NCBI GenBank assembly: GCA_039619475.1
Contig: CM077115.1
Location: 420,058,557 to 420,122,556 of the forward strand
Reading direction: 5' to 3'
Length of the DNA: 64,000 nucleotides
From: Icerya purchasi
Lineage: Eukaryota > Arthropoda > Insecta > Hemiptera > Monophlebidae
Shown here: positions 44,741 to 56,247 of the stretch, in pieces
Position numbering within the stretch: position 1 is the stretch's first letter
Layout of the letters: every line of letters starts with the position of its first letter
Program-made: the position numbers and the translations under genes
The notes under the pieces: generated by a model
Databases searched by the model: none
What the model was told of the DNA's origin: nothing
What the model saw: the letters and a program-made list of their open reading frames with translations, nothing else

Positions 44741-46387
44741 GAACATTCTTCTTCTTCTTCTTCTTCTTTTTGATTTGTAACCGTGCCGTATCCTGCTACT
44801 TGGGCCAGAGGCACGGAAGGAAAGGTATTATATTAGATTAAAGTTAGGATGTTTGTATTATTGAGGAAGAGGAGGAGTTTAGTTTCGGCGGAGGAGGTGC
44901 GCCGCAGTATGTTAGGAAGATTATTAGGAAGGTCAGCGAGTTGGCGTTGGAAAGTATAAGTTGTGCAGAAAGTTAGAATGTGGGCGACGGTAAGGGGAGT
45001 ATTACATGCAGGACAGGTCGGCCGTTCTTCTTTTGCAAACAGGAACTGATGCGTAAGACGTCTATGTCCAGACCGAACGCGGCAGACCTCATTCCGCCTG
45101 GACGTCAACATTACCGGATCTGTGACGCTGGAGTCGTAGTGAGGAAGAATAGCGAATCGTTCCGTTGCTTTTGTCTTTAGCTTACTCCGAATATGAATCA
45201 GGATATCTTTACTCAGCGTTGATATGAGTGGAATTGGTGTTATATTACATGATTCTGCTGCCGCTGTGTCAGCCTCGTCATTAGCTCCAAGATTGCTGTG
45301 CCCTGGTATCCATGCGAGTACAATTTGGCCCGAATAAGTAAGCGCTTTTTCCGATATAGTTTTCACGAAGGGATGTTGATATTCGTGTCTGTTCTGTATA
45401 CATCTGATGGAACTAAGGGAATCTGTGCAAATTAGTATATCATGGTTTAACTCCGATTTTGCAGCATCAATTGCGCAAGAAATTGCATATAGCTCTGTCG
45501 ACAGCACGGATAACGTTGACGGAAGTGGACATCGAATTGTCCCATGTTTATAAACGACGGCACAACCACAGGAATTTCCTTTTTTTACTCCATCCGTGTA
45601 TAGTATTTCATGATCATTATACATATTCAGAAGATTCTGGAACGAGTCCTGAATAGTGAATTGTGGTGATGAGCGAAGATTTAGGAGAGATGTGTCGCAT
45701 ATTATGGGAATGGATATCGAAGGGGGAGTAGATAGTTGGCTAGTTTTGCAGAGAGGAGGCAGGTTAATGTCAAGGTTTTGGAAGATATTTATAATCTTGT
45801 TGTGAAAGAATAAATTTGAATAAGGAATAGATTGGTAGTTGTGATAAAACATTGTAGAGTCAGGCAGATCAGGAGTTGTGAGTGAGTGAATGTGGAATTT
45901 AAGAAGGATGTAAGAATAATGAAGATCAGCGGGAAGCTCTCCAGAGTCGTAAAGAAGATGGTTTATTGGTGTTGATCTCAATGCACCAAGTGCAAGGCGT
46001 AAAGCTGTATGGCGGACTGAGTTTAATCGATTCAAAGTTGTTGGTGTAGCAAACGCGTAAGCAGGAAAACCGTAGTCACATTTTGATTTTATCAAGGCTC
46101 TGTATATTTTGAGAAGAGAAATTTTGTCCGCACCATAGGTAATATGTGACAACTTTTTCATCAGATTTAGCCTTTTCGTGCAAGCAGCTCTGAGATAATT
46201 TATATGATCCATCCATAACAGCCTTCTGTCGAAAATCAGGCCAAGGTATGTAATCCGAGGAGCAGTTTCTATGGCCTCTGAACCTAAAGTAATAGCCATT
46301 TGCTGCCGACAATGATGAATTCTACAGAAGTGCACCGCTTTAGTTTTAGTAGATGAGAAGGAAAGACCACTGTTTGAGAAGAACATT
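44741..46387 (-). mobile_element. 5'-truncated I-like LINE with (GAA)n tail
   Basis: The minus-strand insertion ends at its 3' side in about ten GAA/AAG triplets (44748-44778) instead of poly-A, recalling the TAA-repeat tail of the Drosophila I element. The word gaacatt lies against the tail (44741-44747) and at the truncated 5' end (46381-46387), a candidate 7-bp target-site duplication. Its first ATG (46384-46386) falls inside this flanking word. Between tail and stop codon is a 3' UTR of about 55 bases. Confidence 0.65.
44833..46386 (-). CDS. Truncated LINE ORF2: RT C-terminus plus RNase H, uninterrupted (517 aa)
   Basis: The frame starts just after the RT active site (NSGLSFSSTKTKAVHF, the W..NNGL..N..KT block) and continues through PRITYLGLIFDRRLLWMDHI and KCDYGFPAYAFA in the RT thumb. 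The RNase H domain has all four acids: ILYTDGVKKG (D), LSTELYAI (E), ICTDSLSS (D), and IPGHSNLGANDEADTAAAE (His and last D). The C-terminal zinc motif CPACNTPLTVAHILTFC (C-X2-C-X8-H-X4-C) follows. The frame has no stop over 1.55 kb, so the insertion is fairly young, but endonuclease and the RT catalytic core are missing. It is not the same family as the full-length element: the sequences differ throughout and the tail type is different. RNase H could fold, but there is no evidence of expression. Confidence 0.8.
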   Translation of the reverse strand: MFFSNSGLSFSSTKTKAVHFCRIHHCRQQMAITLGSEAIETAPRITYLGLIFDRRLLWMDHINYLRAACTKRLNLMKKLSHITYGADKISLLKIYRALIKSKCDYGFPAYAFATPTTLNRLNSVRHTALRLALGALRSTPINHLLYDSGELPADLHYSYILLKFHIHSLTTPDLPDSTMFYHNYQSIPYSNLFFHNKIINIFQNLDINLPPLCKTSQLSTPPSISIPIICDTSLLNLRSSPQFTIQDSFQNLLNMYNDHEILYTDGVKKGNSCGCAVVYKHGTIRCPLPSTLSVLSTELYAISCAIDAAKSELNHDILICTDSLSSIRCIQNRHEYQHPFVKTISEKALTYSGQIVLAWIPGHSNLGANDEADTAAAESCNITPIPLISTLSKDILIHIRSKLKTKATERFAILPHYDSSVTDPVMLTSRRNEVCRVRSGHRRLTHQFLFAKEERPTCPACNTPLTVAHILTFCTTYTFQRQLADLPNNLPNILRRTSSAETKLLLFLNNTNILTLI

Positions 46388-47194
46388 AATAAAACATCTT
46401 CCTATAAAAATTAAATAAAAAAAAATAGTACAAACATAAAGCATTGATTCTTTTTGTTCGTTTTATTGTTCAGCGGTATTGTACAGAGACGCGTTTTAAC
46501 GTGTTTTTTTTTTCAATTCCATTTTTGAACTGACGTGGACACTAGGCAAAGCCTTGCTCCGCTGACAAACCTTAAAAAGTGTACCTTTTTAGCCTGCCGT
46601 TAAACACCATTTGATCGCGCACTTCAAGGGCGAGATAGGCCGTGGGCCAATTTTACACCACCGCGCAGAAGCGATTTCCAGTAGTAATCGAAAAACTAAA
46701 AGGGGTTCGGAACAAAATAAATAAATTGGTGATGCCAATTTTAATAGACAACATTGAACTAGTTCATATTTTTTTTTTTTTTTTTGGAAACTTCTTAAAC
46801 AAAAGAGTCAAGGTTTGTGTGTTGAACTTTTCTTTTACTTTTTTTTTTAAATTTATTTGAGCATTAATTAACCATAGATACGGTCAGAAATTGACACATG
46901 AACTTAATCGTTAAATGTTGCGATAGTCCAATTCATGCTTTTGATTTTTTTTTTTTTTTTATTTCAAATAAAATATTTATTTAACAGTTACAGTTTGTAT
47001 GGTGAAATGCAAACCGACAACGTAGTTTCGCGCCATCGCCATAAACTTCATTTACACCGTTTCATATATTCATTCTTATAATTCTAAAAATCTTGATAAT
47101 AATAATGACAAAGTTACGTACTCTCTTTTATTATTCAATCTTTCGATTGGGGTGGTCAATCATCTGGAAAGTACATTACTTATGAAGTTGAATT
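46388..47194. other. Gene-free DNA
   Basis: Contains poly-T runs at about 46771-46785 and 46945-46960. No gene is supported. Confidence 0.4.
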
Positions 47195-48192
47195 AGTCAT
47201 CTTAATATTTTTTTTTTTTTTTTTTTTTTTTTTGGGTTCGTCATAAAGACATTGGCCCAAGAAGAGGGAGAAGAATGAGAAGCGGAATCAGATGTTTATG
47301 CGATCAGATATGGAAGATAGGAAAGCCTCAAGTGTTGGAATGACCGAGGGTGATGGCAAGGAGAGGACAAAAGCTGCGCAATACGGAGTTGGAAGACCAA
47401 TTGACAAAAGAGAAGAGTAAAAGGAAGAACGTTCGGAAGCGATATAGGTGCACTCAAACAAAATGTGATTAGCGTCACCTATAAAGTTGTGAGAGGAAGG
47501 GTGTAGGAGACAGTGAGGAAAGGGGACCAGAGAAAAGCGAAATAGGGAAGCAGGAAGCAAACTGTGCCCAAAACGTAGGCGACAGATTGCAGAGAGAGTT
47601 GAACGCCGTATGGAGGGAAAATTGAAAAACCATGGATAAGACGGTAGATTAGGCTGGATAAAGAGATAGAAGGAATCCGGATTTGAGAATGAGGAGGAAT
47701 ACGAATTTAACCATAGTTTGGAATGAGCTGAAGTGGAGAGGAGATTAATATTATGAGATGAAAAGACACTGAGGAATTCACCGGTCGAAGAGGATGAACG
47801 AGCTAGTGTATCGGCCGACTCGTTACCCTCGATTCCAGAATGGCCTGGAATCCACAGTAGGTCAATTTGGATAGAGTGAGAAAGGAAAATGTTGTGAATA
47901 AGAGAGCGTATGAGAAGGATTATGTAATCAACAGAGGAAAAAGGAAAAGAAGAGGAGATGGCTTGAAGGACACTGTGGGAATCCGATATAATAAGGACTT
48001 TATGCGAAACTAGGGAAGAAGCAACAAAAAGGACGGCACGCAGGATGGCAGTAGACTCGGCATAGAACACTGAACAAAAGGAAGGAAGTTTGAAGGTTTC
48101 GAAATAATTTGAGGAAGGACAAAAGAAGGCCGAGCCAACTCCATTGGGTCCTTTGGAACCGTCAGTGAAGATCGCAAAAGTCATCTTAATAT
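47195..48192 (-). mobile_element. 5'-truncated RNase H-family LINE with perfect 14-bp target-site duplication
   Basis: The word agtcatcttaatat occurs at 47195-47208 and 48179-48192. Between them on the minus strand are the ORF described next, a short 3' UTR and a poly-A tail of about 25 (T run at 47209-47233). The exact duplication and clean tail show a young insertion by target-primed reverse transcription. The 3' UTR (ttgggccaatg, then gacgaaccc) differs from that of the 31320 and 5328 copies, so this is a separate subfamily. Confidence 0.9.
47288..48184 (-). CDS. Stand-alone RNase H-domain ORF (298 aa) using an ATG from the target site
   Basis: The start codon at 48182-48184 and the following ACT lie in the duplicated target sequence; element sequence begins at codon 3. 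RNase H residues are complete: IFTDGSKGPNG (D8), FYAESTAI (E), ISDSHSV (D), LLWIPGHSGIEGNESADTLA (His, D). The segment STLSAICRLRFGHSLLPASL and the Cys/His motif ending DANHILFEC follow. No stop interrupts it. RNase H of LINEs degrades RNA in RNA-DNA hybrids. Alone it could act only in trans and only if a host promoter transcribes it. The simplest view is a recent dead insertion with an intact catalytic module. Confidence 0.75.
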   Translation of the reverse strand: MTFAIFTDGSKGPNGVGSAFFCPSSNYFETFKLPSFCSVFYAESTAILRAVLFVASSLVSHKVLIISDSHSVLQAISSSFPFSSVDYIILLIRSLIHNIFLSHSIQIDLLWIPGHSGIEGNESADTLARSSSSTGEFLSVFSSHNINLLSTSAHSKLWLNSYSSSFSNPDSFYLFIQPNLPSYPWFFNFPSIRRSTLSAICRLRFGHSLLPASLFRFSLVPFPHCLLHPSSHNFIGDANHILFECTYIASERSSFYSSLLSIGLPTPYCAAFVLSLPSPSVIPTLEAFLSSISDRINI

Positions 48193-50094
48193 AGAAAACC
48201 TATTATATACTTCCTCCTGTTATTTACTTCAATAGGTAGGCTTACTGAATACTTTTATTATTTAATAAACATAATACTACATCCCGGCAAAATATGATAC
48301 ATTTCACCAGGAAAATGTAATACAATTTTCCGTTTAAACCTGCTTGAACAGGTCATTTTAAAACTACCATGACCTATAATGCATTATAGAAGTTAGTGTA
48401 CGACGTCAATTTCGGTAGGCAAGTTTTTTCTCGACCGCATCGATACATTTAACGCTTTCACGCCGATTGGTTTGATTACAAATCTAATATAAATAGGAGG
48501 ATATTATTTTCAAATAGTTTAAGAACTATTTGAAATTATAGGAAAATTATTTAATTTCAAATTATTACCTTAGGAAACGCCAGTGGAATAAATTCAGGAG
48601 ATAGACATAATGATAATAGCAGTGGGGAATCCTTCGATACAGTGATGAAGTGAACTACTAAAGCAAATTGAAAAAGAAAGAAACTGCTAGTACTTCTTCA
48701 GTAGCCGAGATTAATTTGATTAGACAATTTTTAATTTACTAAAATAAATCTAAAAAGTCGATGCGAAGAAAAATGTTTAGTATATAAAACGCCAGTGGCC
48801 ACTCAGTGTCCATTGGTATGGAATCCCCGTGATCTTTCAGTCTTTCGTGTTTTATTCGGCATGCACTATGATGATGAGTCTTCTCCAACGCTAGCGAGTC
48901 ACTTGGAGCGTACAAACGCATAGCCAATCGGACATCGAGCATTTAGCAAGCGCAGATACTTTTTCTGCTTCGAGCGAACATTTTTAATTACGAAACGGTG
49001 ACTATTTTATCACAGCGAAATTCACACGCCTAATTTATAAACACATTTAGCGAAAATCTGTCGGCTGTGACGAAAACCAGAGCAAAAGTACGAAATTAGA
49101 TCGACAATTTAGAAAAGTTTGTTCATGTAAGCAAACGTACTAATTTTATTTTTAAAACAGATTTCTCAATGTGATTGTAATTCTCTTCTAAATAGTATAC
49201 TTCGATATTTTTCATTATAAAACGAAGGCGTTTTTCACTTAATAGTTTTAAAATTCTTTTTTTATTTTGTTTTTTTATGATTCATTTTGCATTATTTCTT
49301 CTTGCTGTTCGCATAAATTCAATTATCTATTTTTTAAAATTGTAAAAAAAAGTGATTGCCTAAATTGTGCTGATTATTCTCGTCTTCTCGATATACATAT
49401 ATATATATATGTGCTACATCTCGTTTTCATAGAAATTCCGAATCTCCCGCCAAAATAGTAAAATTCTGCGCTATACTATTAGAGTCGTATTTCTTTTTCA
49501 GGGTGGTTCGAGGAGGCTTAGCAGGGTTACCGCTTGCTTCATTCTCCCTGACTCTTTTTTTTTGTTTCCTTACCATTTTTATCGCTAAATTAACGACTAA
49601 CGTCCCATTGATCTCCTCTCAACGCTCCTTTTCCAGCTGCTATTTTTGTTTTTCATCGATTCCACGAGTTCTGTCCACTCACTCCTGCGTCTTTGTTAGT
49701 CCTTTGTATCGGTCATCCATTATCTCTTCGAGCTCCATTCAATCCGTTCCGGTTGGCTCCTAATCGTATGAGTGTAAAGGGTACGGAAACGGCATTCTTT
49801 AGCTCGCATTGCTGCAACTCACCACCTTTGATTTTCGATAAAATTCTCGCTTCTAACCTGATTGTCTTCTAGTAAAAAATTCCATACCAGATTCTGATAT
49901 CTACGTTCCTTCTTTCGCTAACACAGACTTTTCTTCTACCAATCTATCTAATCGAATCTTTTTAGCCACCCCCTCGTTTTACGATTTTCATTTACTCCGC
50001 CATTCCGCTATGCGTATTTCGTTTTAATACTTTATCCTAATTATGGAGCTCTCTACGATTCTAACCATATCCTTTTTTAATAAGTTTTAACAGC
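48193..50094. other. Gene-free DNA
   Basis: A short (TA)n tract is at about 49391-49411. The 86-codon + frame at 49503-49763 is Ser- and Phe-rich and unrecognised. Confidence 0.4.
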
Positions 50095-50525
50095 GAAGAA
50101 TAGATGCTTAGCAGAGAAGGCCGCACATTTACACAAAATGTGATCAGAATCACAAGGAAAGTATATATATATATGGAAGGGAAGTAAAAAGGACATAAAA
50201 TATGTTAGAATAGATGCAGATGAAAACCGAAAAAAGTGATTGAGGAAGAAGACAAATGATCAAAGCGAAGGCGACAAACAGCCGATATTGTAGAGTGTTT
50301 AAGAGAGGGCAAATATCTAGAAAAAACTATGGGCGAGGAGGAAGAGATGGCTGAATAGAGAAGTTTTAGAGCAGGCGGCACTAGAAAATGAAGAAGAACA
50401 AGTTGTTAAGCGGTAATTTGGAAAAAGTCATTTAAGAAAAGAAGAGCAATTTTATGAGCTGAAAATGTGCCTAAAAATTTGTCGCTAAAAATGGAAGAAA
50501 GGGCTAAGGAATTCATCATCTCTCG
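50095..50525 (-). pseudogene. Decayed RNase H-family LINE fragment
   Basis: The minus strand reads, through shifts and stops, LALSSIFSDKFLGTFSAHKI, STISAVCRLRFDHLSSSS and CDSDHILCKCAAFSAKHL. These align in order with DTLARSSSSTGEFLSVFSSH, STLSAICRLRFGHSLLPAS and GDANHILFECTYIASER of the 47288-48184 copy. It begins after the RNase H catalytic centre. A (TA)n stretch has grown inside it (about 50163-50174). Tail and target duplication are no longer visible, so it is older than the copy 3 kb away. Confidence 0.65.
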
Positions 50526-53500
50526 CTCTTAATGCTGAAGTCCATTCCTTTCGATGATTGAACGTGCCGTATATTCTGGTTTGCTTTATCTCTTAGGCTA
50601 GTTTATATTGCGTTTCTCACATTCTGTAAGTTTCTGACCGAATCAACATCTGACTGACGTTTTCTCTTCTTATCGCTTTGCCGAGGTGCTGGAATAAATA
50701 AAATACAAAACAAAACAAAACAAAACAAAACAAAAAAACTAACACATTATTAGCACGTAGTCGGAAACAGATTGTGTTCGATAAATACCTATTTACGATT
50801 ATTTTAATTTTCACGTTTTATAATTGTCGTTAATTTGCGAATTAAACGTTTTTAAAGGAAAACATGTCAATACGCTCGACGGCACCTGTTCGTTTTCACT
50901 GCTTGCGTATCAACAAAAGTTAATTAAAGTACAGCTGAGGGACACCGGGATAGGGGAAAAATCTTTTAGGGACGGCAGAGTAGGCTAAAATTTCTCACTA
51001 ATGAAGCAGCATGCCCCATGTTTCAGTTAATGGTAAAAATGTAACCGTTAATTTCCATTCAGGCGGCAATGGTTCCGTTAGAATTCGGTGTCAATAAGCT
51101 TTTGGCTAGCAAGTCCGTTTTAGGGGGAAATATTTCGAATTTCTGACGAACTAAAGAGGCTTTTCAACTGTTCAAGACACGCTTGCATCGAAGTTACCAC
51201 AGCTCGAATTCGTAAACGCATTTCTTGCCGCAAAAGATTTTCGAGTGCTTTTGAAAATATCTTTCTTCTCTTAACCGAGAATAAACTTCTTCACTTGTTC
51301 ACCGGTGTGTGCGAAGGTTTTTTTTTTTTTTTTTTTTAGAACGATAACAGTGTGCACCGCCGAAATGTACGGAATTTATTTCAGACGTGTGACGCGACGA
51401 ACATAATTCGCTTGAGAATTCTCTGTTTGCATAAGCATTTCCTTTATTCGGCTCTTCTGTTTATTTTGAAGGAACGTGCAAGTCACGTGAAAGTTGTTCC
51501 TTTTATTTTGGTTTCGGAAAAGGGTAACCATTGTGTAGAGGTTTAAGATACGGTGAATTTTTTTTCACCTAGTGCACAACGACTCTATATTGTAGTGATT
51601 TACAATTGTTGCTAAATCAGTCATTGTAAAAAATCACGCTAACAATTTATCGGCCGACGAATTTTCTTCCTCTCGCCAATTTAAAGAGTTACCCCTTTAG
51701 CGATAAATCAGAGATAATTCCGCGCCATCGCTCCTTTTCGTCCCTTTTTTCTGGTTTTTCGAGAATTCAGATCGATTTTTACCTTCTATTCTTAAACCAT
51801 TTTTACTGATGGTATCTATATATCTATATATGTGTATTGTATTTTCTCCTTTTCAGAAATTTAAATTTTTAAACAAATAAATAAAATGTAATCGAAACTT
51901 CCATGCGACAAAAATTTAAAAGAAACGCTCAATGGATTATTTTGATATTTACACTTTCAGTAATGAGAGTTTTTCGTCTCTTTTTAAAATTTGTTTTCGA
52001 ATACGTGCCGAAAATGACGACGTTTCGTTAAAGGCCTAAATTTAAATTTATCGAATGAGATGAGTTTGATTTCCGGGCCCAAATATGATCTAGTATTGTG
52101 CAGTTCATTTTATTGAAGTTTTAAAAAGAAAAAAAGCTATCTGCTTCCGGCTTATTTTTTTCTTTCTTTTTTAATTTTCCAAAAGTGTTCGTCCAATTAA
52201 ACATCCTGAAAACCGATCATGAGAAGTATTTAACGGGGTGTCGTGTTCAGAGGACCGTGTTCACAGCGACCCACCAACCAATAATGGTGTTCAGAGCAAC
52301 CATCGGATTCTTCTTCTTCTTATTATTATTATTATTATATTCCACTTGGACGACCGTGGTCAGACATGTTAATTATTATTGTTATTATTATTATTATTAT
52401 TATTATATTCGAACTAGAGCGGCCAAGTTATTTTGTTAAAACTGCTAGAAATGATAATACATGACTAGAACATGTTTAATCATTGATATTTTATTTTTAA
52501 GTAAAACTATATGGAGGATTTAGACAACGGTGCGTTTTATTAAAAAAATTAAACCGAATTTAAGTACGTTTCCATTCATCTATTATCATTTTACATTAAC
52601 CAAAAATTATATACATAGCCTAGGCATTTTGCATTAAATTACGTTTTTATAATATTGTGTATACCGTTAAATGTTAATGTTAATATAGAAATATCAAGTT
52701 TAAAGTAAATAATAACGAATTTAGAAATTACATAATTTATAAGAGGACCGTAACAGAATATGATCGTAGTTCATTGTAGTAGTATATCAGAGATTTCCAG
52801 AAAATGACCTTCGCTGTCTCTTTTGGTCGCTCCCAACACGTAACCTTTTAACGGAGATCGATTTCTAGTCATCCGTTCAAATTTGCAATACGGTTTTCTT
52901 TACGAGAAGGTGGTAAAATGATGTGTAAAATAACTCTCAAAACGAGAAATTCTTGGAATAAAAAAATAGAAGATTGTCAAAAATGTAAGACAAGAAGAAG
53001 AAAAGGCATAGCAGAAATTATACTTTTAATAATAATTAGGTGTAGGAACTTTATGATCTGTACGCGGTACACAATAAAAAAACTATTCAGCGTCAATGGA
53101 CTGTGTAGGAAGAATTGCGATCGATACCTGTTATTTTACCCTTTGAAAATGTGATGTATTTTTCACGTTTTTACTCTAATGTGCTAATTTCTGCGATGTA
53201 TTTATGAAAATGTACAATGGGCATTTCAAAAGTGTAAGTTTACATTGATTTAGATGACCGAGTGAAACAGTTAAAGGTTTTATTCTGGAACAAATCCCTG
53301 GGGTTTATGATGTGTCGCCTTAAGTGAAATTATCCCGAATTACAGTAAATGCTAACCTTAGATGTTAAAAAAAAAAATAGAAAAAGGCTCAAAAATACGC
53401 TAATTTTAATTTCGAGTTCTACAATAATCTAATCCTAAAAAATGTTCGTTTTTCATCTAGCATGGCCGTGACGCTATAGTTTTATTTGTAACTTTCATTT

Positions 53501-53823
53501 TAGTACTTTTGAGAAATAATCTGCTGAGCCGGGAACACGTTTTCCATAGTCAACTCAATGATCTTATCAAATTGGTTATCGTTTCTCTTTAGTGTTTATA
53601 AAATATGACATCATTTTCATTACGAAATTCTGTTACATTTGTATTAAAATGACGTATTCATTTGTCTGTATATGTAAAAATTTATACATATATGAGCACG
53701 CGCGCGTGTGTGTGTATGTTAGTATGAGTGTGTGTACGTACACGCGCAAATATATAGCGTCATTCCGAAATAGAAAGGAGTTTTAAAAAAGCTATCTAAT
53801 TTCCCTTATGCAGACGTATCGTA

Positions 53824-53863
<40 letters not shown>

Positions 53864-56112
53864 ATATATATTGTTGTAACTGTTTTAGAGTTTGAACATT
53901 TCCAAGTGCTTTTTTCAATGTTGTTTCTACCTGCATCGCTGAATCCCGGGATTAAGATTTTAGGTAAAAAGGGTTCTTTTACTGCCTTTAAATTTCTTCG
54001 TTTCAAATTTGTTAAATTACGTCTGTTTCGAATGCAATAAAATTGAACTACCTCGTCGTCCGTCGATTTAAGTAAACAATTTGCAAAGCCTTATTTCGTT
54101 ATTACATTGAAATCGAAAACTCTCACTACTCTATTCTCTTTCTTATCGAACACAAAGAAAACTAGAAAATTTACGAACTTAAAAGCAAGTTAATAATTAA
54201 TGCGAAACGATGATTAATTTTGAAACAGAAAAAATGAAGGAAAATAAAGGAAAAAAATTTAAGGGGGAGTGAATTACTTTTTTTCAATATTATCTTTATC
54301 CAGTTCGCTGAAAAATCGACAAAAAACATCTCTCTAAATTTACCTATCCGGGACTAACCCCTCTATATTTGTCTGCTGCTAACAGGTTACCAGATTCCAA
54401 AAGTGTATGCGGAAACTATATTTGCAATTCGTATTGCACGAGGATAAAATTATATACTTACTTGTTTCGCTTCATAGAAGTTCGATAACCTATAACAGGA
54501 ATAGTGTTTGCTTACGTAGGGACAAAACCTAGCAGATTCTTTCGCGTTATCTTTGGCATTTTCTTCGGAGAGGTGCAAAGTTGTAGAGGGATGCGTTACC
54601 CTCGATCCGCGTATTTCATAGAGACTGGGTGCGGGGGATAGTCAGCATTGTTTACCAATTAAATTTTCCGAAGAAATTTTGCACAATAAGGTTCCTTCGT
54701 GACCTCAGTATAATGCCTGTTTCGATTACTAGTTGTAATCCGTAATTTTTATCGACTTCCGGATGTTATTGAAGTCTTATTTAAAATAGCTGATCTTTTT
54801 GTCATTTTTAAATGGTATAGAAAAAAATGTTCGATCGTTTGCAAGGATGTTGTAAACTGTTGAATTCTTTTAAACTTTTTATACAACGCAAGTATTATAC
54901 GATGATCTCGAAATCATTACACAGGCTTATTTATACATTTCCGTCCTAATTAAATCGTTTCAGCAAGATTCGCCGAATCGATACTGATACGGATAATAAT
55001 TACGGTCATTCCGAATCGGAAAGACGCAAATGCGATACCATTTCAAGTAATTTGACCGATTCGTTGTCGTTTTTACAACCGAAATATTTTTCTCTCTGTT
55101 GCCGATATTATAAGCAGCAAACTAGAAAATTTCAACGCCACTGTCCGGCAATAAAATAAAGGCTTTTGCCTTCGTCGTTGAGAACACCATTGAACGTCGA
55201 GTGAAACATTTTCTAGCGTACTTCTCTGGTAATTCTCATTTCGAAATAAAATCCCTCGATTTGAACTTATACAATGCGAATTGCTTAATATCTGCTCTGA
55301 AACACTCGATATACGACCAACAGTAATCGAAATTTTCTCTTCAGTCTTAACGAACGTTTTAGGTGCATTCTTCCAATTCAGATCGAGTTTCTTCGACTAT
55401 TTCGATGATATCGATTTTTAAAATGATCTCATTCGTTGTTAACGCAGTTCGCGGGTGTTATATTATTCCTCTGTCCGAAACTTTTGCTCTACCCGTTGAA
55501 AGTTAACATTGAAAAAAGTGAAAAATAAAAAAGACAAACAAACAAGAACACTTTTACTTGATTATACTCCGTAGGAAAGGGTGTATTATCTCATTGATCG
55601 TTATTATTGTCGCAGCCATGTGCTGCTAACGTGATGCAAATAATTACATATTACATAGGATTAAGGATGGAGCAAATAACAGCTTCAAAATCGAAACATT
55701 GTTAGTTAAGATAGAAAAGGCTCGTTTTTTTGGGGGCTCTATCATGAACCGTTTCTTGGGGTTATTTATCAATAGAAAAACCGTATGGCTCTCGCCGACT
55801 GCACTTGTATTAAGGAAAGATGCAGCACAAAGTTTTAATGATGCAAGGCATTGGTATGGTATTTGAAAGTACCGTGACGTGTTATTCAGAAACAAATTCT
55901 AAGACTGGCAGTAAAGCATTTATTGCCTTAATTAAAAGGCAAATAAAGATGGCCAGCATGGGGGATGCGTGTGCGTTAACTTAACTAGACTAACATAAGA
56001 ATTGCTCCACTTTTTTTAAACCTTTTTATTTTACCGAAAATGCCGATCAAGTTTAAAGTTTTTTTTGTTGTCTATTAGATGTATTTTTTAATTCTGCTCA
56101 GTTTGATTATTT
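50526..56112. other. Gene-free DNA with simple repeats
   Basis: Simple tracts: (CAAAA)n at about 50705-50737, poly-T at about 51319-51339, (TTA)n at about 52318-52339 and 52371-52407, (TA)n(TG)n at about 53824-53870. ORFs that contain Tyr-Ile or Thr-His repeats come from these tracts. Otherwise nothing is supported. Confidence 0.5.
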
Positions 56113-56247
56113 ATTTTTTGTATGTTTTGACGTTTGCAATTTAATTTTTGTATGTTTTGACGTTTGCAATTTAATTTTTGTATGTTTTGACGTTTGAAAT
56201 TTAATTTTTGTATGTTTTGACGTTTGCAATTTAATTTTTGTTTGTTT
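56113..56247. repeat. 30-bp minisatellite, four copies
   Basis: A 30-base unit starting gtatgttttgacgtttgcaa begins at 56120, 56150, 56180 and 56210. One copy has gaaatt for gcaatt, and a degenerate start follows at 56240 (gtttgttttcgag). The near-identity indicates a recent tandem expansion. Confidence 0.9.

Noticed and set aside
45459..46312. Frames at 45459-45656 (+) and 46076-46312 (-) overlapping the truncated LINE
   Set aside because: They overlap the RNase H and RT coding sequence in other frames and carry no independent motif.
53806..54006. ORFs with Tyr-Ile and Thr-His runs here and at 11234, 58374 and 58723
   Set aside because: They are translations of (TA)n and (TG)n microsatellites.
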